Shown: positions 11,250-20,955 of the stretch, one piece after another
Layout: each line of letters begins with the position of its first letter
How positions within the stretch are numbered: position 1 is the stretch's first letter
Assembly: GCA_017311185.1 (NCBI GenBank)
Contig: JAESUZ010004534.1
Coordinates: 744,001 to 808,000, forward strand
From: Proteles cristata cristata
Taxonomy: Eukaryota > Chordata > Mammalia > Carnivora > Hyaenidae
Reading direction: 5' to 3'
Length of the DNA stretch: 64,000 nt
Made by a program: the position numbers and the translations under genes
The notes under the pieces: model-generated
The model's input: the letters and a program-made list of their open reading frames with translations, nothing else
Databases searched by the model: none
What the model was told of the DNA's origin: nothing

Positions 11250-11299
11250 CTAGAAAAGCAGATTCTGGAGAGGGTCCTAGGAACTCAGTTTGGAGAGTG

Positions 11300-11560
11300 T
11301 TCAGCTGGTTGACAATGCCTTTTAGACCTCTAATGCAGTAGTGGATTAGCTGTGGGCTACGTGTATTTGGCACTTGGAAGAGAGGTAGGAGCTAGCTATA
11401 AATTGGGGGAATATAAATCTACAAAAGCATAACTGAAGCCGTGAATGTGAACGAGGTTGTCTGGGGTGTGAGCAAGAGTGTGACCAGCAGAGGTCATAAA
11501 ACAAAAGTCCCATTTCCAAGGAAACCATATTGGGGAAAGAGTTGTGCAGAGGGAAAACAG
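11300..11560 (-). mobile_element. L2 fragment (third piece)
   Basis: Motifs including tttggcacttggaagagagg, gctagctataaattggggg and gcataactgaagccgtgaatg follow the reverse complement of the L2 region upstream of the two earlier pieces. Boundaries are approximate. Confidence 0.45.
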
Positions 11561-11639
11561 AAGTCTCCATGAAAAACCACATTGCCTGGAAAATCTTTAA
11601 TTCTCCTTTTTTGGTTGTTCTTTGGTGAGAGCTATGGCT

Positions 11640-11790
11640 TTACATAAAACAAACTATAAAGTCGGGATCAGAGCCATATCAGTCCCGTTTTGATATGAAG
11701 ATTAAATGAGATGATGCTCAGGGGCCACTTAGCTCAGCAGTAGACGCATAGTAACTGGTCAGTTAATGAGTTGCAGTACACAGAAGCACA
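11640..11790 (+). mobile_element. MIR fragment
   Basis: The block gaagattaaatgagatgatgctcag followed by gcatagtaactggtcagttaatgag matches the 3' half of a MIR core in plus orientation. It is short and decayed. Confidence 0.45.
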
Positions 11791-12121
11791 GATGACAGAG
11801 ATAAAAATGAAGTTCTCTCCCCATATTCTCCCAGAATGCATAATATACCTGAAAACTGCTTTCCTCAAAATTAGATTCGTTCATTTTGGATGCATTAGGT
11901 TTTAAAAAATAAAAGTATAGGAATTCGGGGGGGGGTTGTTGGCTTAAATAGTGGAAATCTTGTACATATATTTTGTATAACTTTTGAAATCATAAAAAAA
12001 CCTTTAAATTTATCTGTATGAAAAATGAAAAACAGAATGTTACAGTGAACATTCAGTTGCATGTCACAGCAATAATTTGTACAAAGTGTATTTTACATTA
12101 CCTCTCCTCACCTGCCTATTT

Positions 12122-12332
12122 TTAATTTTTTTTAATTTATTTTTGAGAGAGAGAGAGCACATGTGCATGTGAGCAGGGGAGGGGCAGAGAAGTAGGGAGA
12201 CAGAGGATCAAACCGGGCTCTGTGGTGACAGCAGTGAGTCCAACACGGGGCTCAAACTCACAAAACCACAAGATCATGACCTGAGCCGAAGTTGGTCCCT
12301 CAACTGACTGAGCCGCCCACGTGCCTCTCATG
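12122..12332 (-). mobile_element. CAN SINE
   Basis: Reverse complement of the CAN SINE: T-rich left end with tttatttttgagagagagag, B-box-like region around 12244-12280, and the head complement actgagccgcccacgtgcct on the right. TSD TGCCTATTT at 12113-12121 and 12333-12341. Moderately diverged. Confidence 0.9.
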
Positions 12333-12341
12333 TGCCTATTT

Positions 12342-13030
12342 GATTCTAGATGCACTCAGTAAATGCTTCTCTCACTAACTCAGTTACAAAGCCAGTGCAA
12401 TGAAACCAAAAGAAGCTTGGATTTTTGTTGATGTTTCCCAGGACTGTTTGTCAGAATTCTCTTATATGTGTAGATTGTATGTTTTTATTTGCAATCAAGA
12501 TAAACAGAAAACGGAATCTGGAATCAGGCTGAGAACAAAACAGGAAGATTTTTGCACTGCTGTGAACAATCAGGCCATTTCTTCATGCCGTTTCCATGCC
12601 ACATATCCAACAGGAAACATTCAAAGGAAAATCAAGAATTAATTTCAAAGAATGCACAAACCTATACCATTACTTTGTTTGACTCTAAATGCGAACACTC
12701 ATCTGCCCAAGCTGGTGTCAGAATGAAAAGAAAGTGGAAATAAATGAACCATTTCTGGGTCAGGGATCATCTTAGCTGAATTCAGAAGAACACGATTCAG
12801 AGGAAGGAAGAAATCATAAAAAACAAATGATTTTTTAAAAAGAATTTCACTGGGTTTTAATTTGTTAAAACAAGGTGTTTCTTCTTTTTTTCACTGCTTT
12901 CTTTGGAATACTTTGGTCCATCTTAGTGCTTCGCTGCCTTCTAGTTCTTCTCCTTTATTCAGTTTATAAACAGAGTCGTATTCTTCAATATTCCTCAAAG
13001 ACTCCTATCTTTTTCATGGCTCTTATACTT
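12342..13030. other. Unassigned sequence
   Basis: AT-rich, with no recognisable gene or repeat. Open frames of 63-80 codons near 12400-12740 overlap in different frames of the same strand and show no family. Confidence 0.4.
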
Positions 13031-13045
13031 CCCATTTGCCTTTTT

Positions 13046-13250
13046 CTTTAAATGTTTATTTATTTTTTGAGAGACAGAGAAAGACAGAGCACGAGTGGGG
13101 GAGGAGCAGAGGGAGACAGAATCCAAACCAGGCTCCAGGCTCTGAGCTGTCAACACAGAGCCCAGTGCAGGGCTCAAACTCAAAAACTGTGAGATCAGCA
13201 CCTGCGCTGAAGTCAGATGTTCAACCGACTGAGCTACCCAGGTGCCACCC
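13046..13250 (-). mobile_element. CAN SINE
   Basis: Full-length reverse-strand copy with a perfect 15-bp TSD, CCCATTTGCCTTTTT, at 13031-13045 and 13251-13265. It shows the usual tail complement (tgtttatttattttttgaga) on the left and the head complement (accgactgagctacccaggtg) on the right. Confidence 0.93.
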
Positions 13251-13749
13251 CCCATTTGCCTTTTTAATCAAACTGAAAGGTAAAATCAAGTCAAAAATAC
13301 CATTAACACATATGATCAAATCAATAAACATAAAGCCTTGCCCACTGAGCAACCAGCCCTTCACCTGCCATCCAGGACTCTCGTGATTGCTGTCCTTCTG
13401 ACTCTGGCAAAATCAATTCCAAGCCTGCTGGTAGGACCTCTTCCCTTGCCCACCTTTACCCCACATCCATCTGATCATATGTCCACCTTCCATAGGACTC
13501 ATGTCATCCTCCTAGGACTTCACAATACTGTTTTTTTGTTTGTTTAGTGAATAGCAAATTGAAGAGCATTATGTGTACCATGATCCTATTTTTATAAATT
13601 TTTTTGAAAAAATATAATCAGGTATGTATTAAAAAGTTGCAGAATCTACAGTGTTTTAAGGGGCTGGTAATATGGAAGACTTTTACTTCCATTTATGATA
13701 TATTCATAATATTTAAACATTGTATACATAATATACATCTGTAATATTT

Positions 13750-13926
13750 ATTTTTTAAAATATTACTACACTTATTTACATTTATTTTGAGAAAGAGAGA
13801 GAGCACAAGCAGGCTCCCTGCTGTTAGTATAGTATAGTTAGTATAGTTCCATGGGGCTGGAACTCATGAACTGTGAGATGAAGTCAAGAGTTGGCCACTT
13901 AACCCACTGAGCTACCCAGGCGACCC
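13750..13926 (-). mobile_element. CAN SINE with internal deletion
   Basis: Reverse-strand copy bounded by the 13-bp TSD CATCTGTAATATT (13737-13749 and 13927-13939). It is shorter than its neighbours because part of the middle (the opposite strand of the TC-rich and acagctcagagcc region) is replaced by a short repeated tagtatagt motif (about 13826-13848). The full-length L1 begins one base beyond the right-hand TSD. Confidence 0.88.
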
Positions 13927-14055
13927 CATCTGTAATATTGAAAATAAGGACCGGAGACGGGGCAAGATGGCGGAGAAGTAAGGAGCTCCGTACTTGCACT
14001 CGCGCCCATACCTCACACAGAAAAGATCTGAAGCCATTGGAAACCTTACAAAACC

Positions 14056-14162
14056 TGAGAGATTGGGAGAAAAAGGACGCAGAATCCACTGAGAGAGCCT
14101 TCTAATGTGAGAGATTGGGAGAAAAAGGACGCAGAATCCACTGAGAGAGCCTTCTAATGTGA
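14056..14162. repeat. 52-bp tandem duplication in the L1 5'UTR
   Basis: The unit starting TGAGAGATTGGGAGAAAAAG at 14056-14107 is repeated without mismatch at 14108-14159, and the first three bases of a third unit follow. It lies about 100 bp from the L1 start. Confidence 0.95.
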
Positions 14163-15009
14163 TTTTATCGGGGAAGATAAAATCGGGCCGGGATCGGAGA
14201 CTCCAGGGTGGGAGGCGATCCCCCTCTACCCTCTACGGGGAGTGAGAGGGGAAAAGGAGAGAGACCGAGACAGAAAAACCTCCGCTCGTGGGGGAAAAAC
14301 CTCCGCTCGGTGCATAGAAAGACCGTACTTGCCAAATACCTGCACACCAGGTCCCCTCGCGCCAACTGGTCCTGGGGGAGGCTGAGCACACAAACTGCTT
14401 CTTTGTGCCGCTCCTGGAGGTTGGATTTCAGAGCGGCGGCGCGCCTGCCGCCATTGTAGCTCCAGGGAGGCTGGGACCCCTGAAAGAGCGCGCAGACACC
14501 GGGCGTCCGCGCTCCTGGCTGGCTGGAACTCGAGAGGGAAGGCAAAGAGCTAAAAACTGGGAAATTTGCCTGTGAGTTCGTGTTTCGGGTGACGAGCCAT
14601 AGAGGGACCCGGTTTTCCTCACTCCAGAGGGCTCGGGCTACGCGGACCTGGCAGGCAAGCCCCCTCGCATGCGCGCCAGCCTGACCCAGAGAAGGAAGCA
14701 GCGATTCTGACTCCGCCCCCAGAGCTCGGCAGGGGGCCTGGAATTGCCCGAGGGGGGTGCCTGGGAAGCTGTGTCTAAGGCAACATCAGCGGGGCGCGCG
14801 GACTGGGATATGGAGATTGGAACTGGCCTGGGTTGAAGAGTGCAACCAATTTCGGCTGCGCCCCCGTTACGGGGAGTTTACACGCCCAAAAGAGCGAGGT
14901 GCAGCTCTTCATTCAAGAAGGGACTGGAGCACCGTCACTCTCCTCCCCACAACCGCCAAGGCAGAACTCCCGCCTGAGGCATCGAATCCCGCCACGCCCA
15001 TCCCTGCCT

Positions 15010-15150
15010 GAGAGGTGCCCTCCTCCCTTTTTTTTTTCTTTTTTCCCTTTTTTGTTTTTTTCCTTTTTTTCTTCTTTCTTTTTTCCCCCTTTCTTTTCTC
15101 TTTCTTTTTTTCTTCTTCTTTCTCTTTTCTCGCTTTTTTTCCCAAAACAC
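15010..15150 (+). repeat. Polypyrimidine tract in the L1 5'UTR
   Basis: About 140 bases made almost entirely of T and C in runs such as tttttttttctttttt and cccctttcttttc, with very few purines. On the minus strand it reads as a lysine/arginine/glutamate-rich frame, which is not a gene. Confidence 0.85.
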
Positions 15151-15944
15151 TGACCTGATTAACTCTGGTCGCCAGCTTGCTTAAACAATCACAACAAGTC
15201 CATTCTGTAAATGTAAATTCTACACCTACCGACCTTTTCACCTATTTCTCTCATGAGTAATTAGACTATATAGTTTCTCTGGATAATTCCAGCATCCTTC
15301 TCTCACCTATCTAACCATATTCAACCCTTTACCTCTTTGAAAAAAGCTTCTTATCCCTTCTGCCTGTTCATTCTATTTCCAAATCTGCCTCGTCTCGCCC
15401 TGCCTTCTCTCTTTTTCTCTATGCTCTTCAACCAGCACTGCATACACACGGCTATTTAACTGTAGCTGGGAAATCCAGGTATATGCTTTAAACCGTTCTT
15501 TGTCCATCGGTTTTCTTCTTTTTTCCTCTTCTTTTCCCCTTTTTGATCCTTTTATGTATTTTACGCTCCCTATTATTCGCCCTCCCTCCTCCGTCTTTTC
15601 TCTGAACTTTGTCATTTTCCCTCTCGCTTTGCATGTTAGTTGAATTAGCCTGTGCGTTTGTGTGCTCCTGCTCCCTGTGTGTTTGTCTGTCTGTTTTCTT
15701 TTCCAGGGCTACCTCAAGAAACAAGCTAGAGTACACAAGGTGAAGAGTCCCAAATATCACTACGATTAGGAAAATAAAATAACTAAGGTCCCAACAAGAG
15801 AGACCGAGGGATACTATTCAAAAAACAATCTCTGAAAGGATAGGCCCTGGAAAGTCAAAGAGTCTTCTTGGATATAGCAGCGCACATAGAAACAGAGAGC
15901 ATAACAGGTCTTTAAAACCAACAAGAGCCGGAAAGCTAACTAAA

Positions 15945-16838
15945 ATGATGAAACGAAAGAGCTCTCCTCCAAAGAAACTCCAAGAAGAAATGACAGCTAA
16001 TGAACTGCTCAAAACAGATATCAGCAGCATAAGTGAACAAGATTTTAGAATAATAATGGTAAAATTAATAGCAGGGCTTGAAAGAAACATAGGGGACATC
16101 AAAGAAACTATGGCTACAGACAGAATGGAAAATAAAAATAGGCATGAAGAATTAAAAAATGCAAGAAATGAGATACATAATAAATTAGAGGCCTCCAATG
16201 CACGGATTGAAGAGGCAGAAAGGAGAATAAGTGATTTAGAAGACACCATTATAGAAAAACAAGAAGCTGACAAAAAGAGAGACAAACTGATCCGGGAACA
16301 GGAAAGAAGAATTCAAGAGCTCAGCGATACAGTCAAACGCAACAATATCCATATCATAGGAATCTCAGAAGAGGAAGAGAGAGGGAAAGGTGCTGAAGGA
16401 GTCCTGGAACAAATTATAGCAGAGAACTTCCCCGACTTGGGGAAGGAAGTAAATGTGGAAATACAAGAGGCTCAGAGGACTCCCCTCAGACGTAAATTGA
16501 ATCGATCTTCTGCACGACATATCATCGTAAAAATGGCAAAATACAAGGACAAAGAGAGAATTTAGAAAGCAGCTAGGGAGAAAAGGGCCCTCACATACAA
16601 AGAGAAACCTATCAGAGTGGTGACAGACCTATCTACTGAAACGTGGCAGGCCAGAAAGGAATGGCAAGAGATCTTCAATGTGATGAACAGTAAAAATATG
16701 CAGCCAAGAATCCTCTATCCAGCAAGCCTGTCATTCAAAATAGAAGGAGAGATAAAAACCTTTCCAAATAAACAGAAATTGAAAGAATTTGTCACCACGA
16801 TGCCAGCCCTACAAGAAATCCTGAGGGGGATGCTCTGA
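15945..16838 (+). pseudogene. L1 ORF1 (ORF1p RNA-binding protein), one premature stop
   Basis: ORF1p is the L1 nucleic-acid chaperone that trimerises through a coiled coil and coats L1 RNA in the cytoplasmic RNP. The frame starts at ATG 15945 (a second ATG follows at once) and keeps one reading frame to the stop at 16836-16838, 297 codons, about the usual L1 length. Residues about 30-130 are heptad-like and rich in E, K, R and L (coiled coil). HIIGISEEEE near residues 134-143 is the start of the RRM-like domain. Codon 207 is TAG (16563-16565), just before KAAREKRALTYK; the C-terminal domain (WQARKEWQEIFNVM, ILYPASLSFKIEGEIK) then continues in frame. One nonsense change therefore separates it from an intact frame. 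It could be a real mutation or a sequencing error. Confidence 0.93.
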
Positions 16839-16884
16839 AGGAAAGGTTGCAAGGAACAAAGATACCAAAGACACCACCACAAAC

Positions 16885-19800
16885 ATGAACCCTACAAAAG
16901 ATACAAAGACTCTAAACCCATATATTTCAATAATAACACTGAATGTAAATGGGCTGAATGCTCCAATCAAAAGACATAGGGTAGCAGAATGGATTAAAAA
17001 ACAAAATCCATCTATATGCTGTCTACAAGAAACTCATTTTAGACGGGAAGATACCTTCAGATTAAAAGTAAGGGGATGGAGAAATATATATCATGCTACA
17101 GGAAATCAAAAGAAAGCCGGAGTAGTGATACTTATATCAGACAAACTGGACTTTAAATTAAAGACAATCACAAGAGATGAAGAAGGGCACTCCATAATAA
17201 TTACAGGCTCCATCCATCAGGAAGAACTAACAATCATAAATGTCTACGCACCTAATATGGGAGCACCTAAATATCTAAAACAATTAATCACAAAAAGAAA
17301 CAAGCTTATAGATAAGAATGTGCTTATAGCAGGGGACTTTAATACTCCGCTTACACCAATGGATAGGTCAACCAGACAGAAAATCACTAAAGAAATAATG
17401 GACTTGAATGACACATTGGACCAGATGGACCTGACGGATATATTTAGAACTTTACATCCTGAGGCCAGGGTATTTACTTTCTTCTCAAGTGCTCATGGAA
17501 CATTCTCCAAGATAGATCACATACTGGGACATAAAGCACCCTTAATAAATATAAAAGAATAGAGATCATACCATGCACACTGTGAGATCACAATGCTTTG
17601 AAACTTGAAATCAATTACAGGAAGAAGTCTGGAAAACCTCCAAAAACATAGAGGTTAAAGAACACCCTTCTAAAGAATGAATGGGCCAATCAGGCAATTA
17701 GAGATGAAATTAAAAAATATATGGAAACAAATGAAAATGAAAACACAACAATTCAAAATCTATGGGATGCGGCAAAGGCAGTCCTAAGAGGAAAGTACAT
17801 TGCTCTCCAGGCCTATTTCAAGAGATTAGAAAAAGCACAAGTGCAAAATCTAACAGCTCACCTAAAGGAACTAGAGGCAGAGCAACAAGAACGCCCTAAA
17901 CCCAGTAGAAGAAGAGAAATAGTAAAAATTAGAGCAGAAATAAACAACATAGAGACCAAAGAAACAATTGAACAGATCAATGAAACCAAGAGTTGGTTTT
18001 TTGAAAAAGTAAACAAAATTGACAAACCTCTAGCCAGACTTATCCAAAAGAAAAGAGAGAGCACCCAAATAGACAAAATTATGAATGAAAATGGACTTAT
18101 TACAACCAACCCCTCAGAAATACAAGCAATTATCAGGGAATACTATGAAAAATTATATGCCAACAAATTGACAACTTAGAAGAAATGGACAAATTCCTAA
18201 ACACACACTCACTACCAAAATTCACACGGGAAGAAATAGAAAACCTGAACAGACCCATAACAAGTGAAGAAATTGAATCAGTGATCAAAAATCTCCCAAC
18301 AAATAAGAGCCCTGGACCTGTTGGCTTCCCTGGGGAATTCTACCAGACATTTAAAACAGAATTAGTCCCAATTCTTCTCAAGCTATTCCAAAAAATAGAA
18401 ATCGAAGGAATACTCCCGGACTCATTTTATGAAGCCAACATCACTCTGATTCCCAAGCCAGACAGAGATCCAGCAAAAAAAAGAGAACTACAGGCCAATA
18501 TCCTTGATGAATACGGATGCAAAAATTCTCAACAAGATCCTTGCAAATCGAATCCAGCAGCATATCAAAAGAATCATCCACCAAGATCAAGTGGGATTCA
18601 TTCTGGGTTACAGGGCTGGTTCAATATTCACAAATCAATTAATGTGATACATCATATCAATAAAAGAAAAGATAAAAACCATATGATCCTGTCAATAGAT
18701 GCAGAAAAAGCATTTGACAAAATACAGCATCCCTTCTTAATAAAGACTCTCGAGAAAGTTGGGATAGAAGGAACCTACTTAAACATCATCAAAGCCATCT
18801 ATGAGAAGCCTTCAGCGAACATCATCCTCAACGGGGAAAAACTCAGAGCTTTCCCCCTCAGATCAGGAACACGACAGGGATGCCCACTCTCACCACTGCT
18901 GTTTAACATAGTGCTGGAAGTCCTAGCATCAGCCATCAGACACCAAAAGGAAATCAAAGGCATCAGAATTGGTAAAGAGGAAGTCAAACTTTCACTCTTC
19001 GCAGATGACATGATACTCTACATAGAAAACCCGACAGACTCCACCAGAAGCCTACGAGAACTGATTCAAGAATTCAGCCAAGTTGCAGGGTACAAAATCA
19101 ACGTACAGAAACCAATTGCATTTTTATACACCAACAATGAAGCAACAGAAAGAGAAATCAAGAAACTGATCCCATTCACAATTGCACAAAAAACCATAAA
19201 ATACCTTGGAATAAACCTAACCAAGGATACAAGAGATCTGTATGATGAAAACTATAGAAAACTTATGAAGGAAATTGATGAAGACACAAAGAAATGGAAA
19301 AACATTCCATGCTCATGGATAGGAAGAATAAATATAGTTAAGATGTCATTACTACCTAAAGCACTCTACACATTCAATGCAATTCCAATCAAAATTGCAC
19401 CAGCATACTTCTCAAAACTAGAACAGACTATCCAAAAATTTGTATGGAACCACAAAAGACCCCGAATAGCCAAAGTAATCCTGAAGAATAAAACCAAAAC
19501 GGGAGGGATCACCATCCCAGACTTTAGCCTCTACTACAAAGCTGTCATCATCAAGACAGTATGGTATTGGCACAAAACAGACACATAGACCAATGGAACA
19601 GAATTGAGAACTCAGAAGTGGACCCAAAAGTATACAGCCAACTGATCTTTGACAAACCAGGAAAGAATATCCAATGGAAAAAAGACAGCCTTTTTAACAG
19701 ATGGTGTTGGGAGAACTCGACAGCAACATGCAGAAGAATGAAACTACATCATTTTCTCACACCATACACAAAAATAAACTCCAAATGGATAAAGGACCTG

Positions 19801-20736
19801 AACGTGAGACAGGAAACTATCAACACCCTAGAGGAGAAAGCAGGAAACAACCTCCTTGACCTCCACCGCAGCAACTTCTTACTTGACACATCCCCAAAGC
19901 AAGGGAATCAAGAGCAAAAATAAACTGTTGGGACCTCATCAAGATTAAAAGCTTCTGCACAGCCAAGGAAACAACCCAGAAAATTAATAGGCAACCAACG
20001 AAATGGGAAAAGATAGTTGCAAATGACATATCAGATAAAGGGTTGATATCCAGAATCTACAAGGAACTCACCAAACTACACACCCGAAAAACAAACAACC
20101 CGGTGAAGAAATGGGCAGAAGATATGAACAGACACTTCTCCAAAGAGGACATCCAGATGGCCAACAGACACATGAAACGATGCTCAGCATCGCTCCTCAT
20201 CAGGGAAATACAAATCAAAACCACACTGAGATACCACCTCACGCCAGTCAGAGTGGCTAAAATGAGCCAATCAGAGAACTCTAGATGCTGGCAAGGATGT
20301 GGAGAAACGGGCACCCTCCTACACTGTTGGTGGGAATGTAAACTCGTGCAGCCCTTCTGGAAAACAGTGTGGAGGTTCCTCAGGAAACTAACAATAGAAC
20401 TCCCCTAGGACCCAGCAATAGCACTGCTAGGAATTTACCCAAGGGATACAGAAATGCTGAGTGCATAGGAGCACATGTACCCCAATGTTCATAGCAGCAC
20501 TCTCCACAATAGCTAAAACATGGAAAGAGCCTAAGTGTCCATCAACAGATGAATGGATCCAGAAGATGTGGTTTATCTATACCATGGAATACTACATGGC
20601 AATGAGAAACAATGAAATCTGGCCATGTGTAGCAACATGGATGGACCTTGAGGGCGTTATGCTGAGCAAAATAAGTCAGGCAGAGAAGGACAAATATCAT
20701 ATGTGTGCACGTATACGAGGATTAGGAGGAACTTAA
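16885..20736 (+). pseudogene. L1 ORF2 (endonuclease/reverse transcriptase), multiply broken
   Basis: ORF2p nicks target DNA and primes reverse transcription from it. The start is ATG 16885, 46 bp after ORF1. The N-terminal endonuclease shows LNVNGLN (about residues 19-25), CLQETHF, NVYAPN and AGDFNTPL. RT motifs include [30 protein letters not shown] and the catalytic FADD at 18998-19009. The C-terminal Cys-rich block [18 protein letters not shown] ends near 20340. Lesions by eye: -1 near 17556; TGA 17583 (in the SDH motif); TAG 17649; -1 near 18170; +1 in the A run at 18476-18483; -1 near 18603; -1 near 19574; -1 near 19899; TAG 20406; +1 near 20460. Open pieces are 16885-17562, 17721-18179, 18185-19588, 19561-19923, 20043-20408 and 20461-20736. 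The SDH, RT and C-terminal parts are disrupted, so no working protein is expected. Confidence 0.93.
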
Positions 20737-20943
20737 CAGAGGACCAAGGGGGAGAAGAAGGGGGGAAATGGTGGGGGAAAGGGAGAGAGGCAAACCATGA
20801 GAGACTCTTGAATGCTGACAAAAACTGAGGACTGATGGATGTGGGGTGGGGGAGGAGGTATGGGCATGGAGGAGGACACTTGTGGGGATGAGCACTGGGT
20901 GTTATGTGGAAACTAATTTGACAATAAACTATTTGTAAAAAAA
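20737..20943 (+). other. L1 3'UTR and A tail with G-rich tract
   Basis: Begins after the ORF2 stop. G runs at 20748-20752, 20760-20765, 20773-20777 and 20781-20783 form a four-tract pattern able to make a G-quadruplex, a known feature of L1 3'UTRs. It ends tttgacaataaactatttgt followed by an A run into the TSD. AATAAA at about 20922-20927 is the likely poly(A) signal. Confidence 0.85.
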
Positions 20944-20955
20944 AAAATAAGGACC

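Larger units (their letters stand above)
13953..15944 (+). promoter_or_regulatory. L1 5'UTR with internal promoter region
   Basis: About 2 kb upstream of ORF1. The first 1 kb or so is GC- and CpG-rich. A YY1-like site, CAAGATGGCGG, lies at 13963-13973, that is +11 to +21 of the element, the position where human L1 carries its YY1 site for start-site selection. A 52-bp tandem duplication follows at 14056-14159, and cctccgctcg is repeated near 14279 and 14299. A pyrimidine-only-like tract spans about 15010-15150, followed by a T/C-rich segment to about 15710. Long minus-strand frames rich in K, R and E across the tract are low-complexity artefacts. Confidence 0.8.
13941..20955 (+). mobile_element. 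Full-length-type L1 retrotransposon with 12-bp TSD
   Basis: Element body 13953-20943, about 7.0 kb. TSD AAAATAAGGACC at 13941-13952 and 20944-20955. Order: 5'UTR of about 2 kb, ORF1 (15945-16838), short spacer, ORF2 (16885 to about 20736), 3'UTR with a G-rich tract, A-rich tail. This is the standard mammalian L1 plan. ORF1 has one premature stop; ORF2 has several stops and seven single-base indels, so the copy cannot mobilise itself as sequenced. The 5' end is intact to the first bases, so it is not 5'-truncated. The L1 copies at 2.3 and 3.8 kb carry related 3' ends. It is the main source of open frames between 15.9 and 20.7 kb. Confidence 0.95.

Noticed and set aside
14909..15241. 110-residue minus-strand frame very rich in K, R and E
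   Set aside because: It is the antisense of the L1 5'UTR polypyrimidine tract. The composition is explained by the tract and there is no protein family.
15818..16285. 155-residue minus-strand frame that looks hydrophobic, like a membrane protein
   Set aside because: It is antisense to L1 ORF1. The apparent hydrophobicity comes from the complement of the A-rich coiled-coil codons.
18185..19588. 467-residue frame as a functional reverse transcriptase gene
   Set aside because: It starts mid-ORF2 after a frameshift, contains an out-of-frame block of about 42 residues and lacks the endonuclease and C-terminal parts. It is a fragment of a dead L1, not a defence-type RT or host gene.
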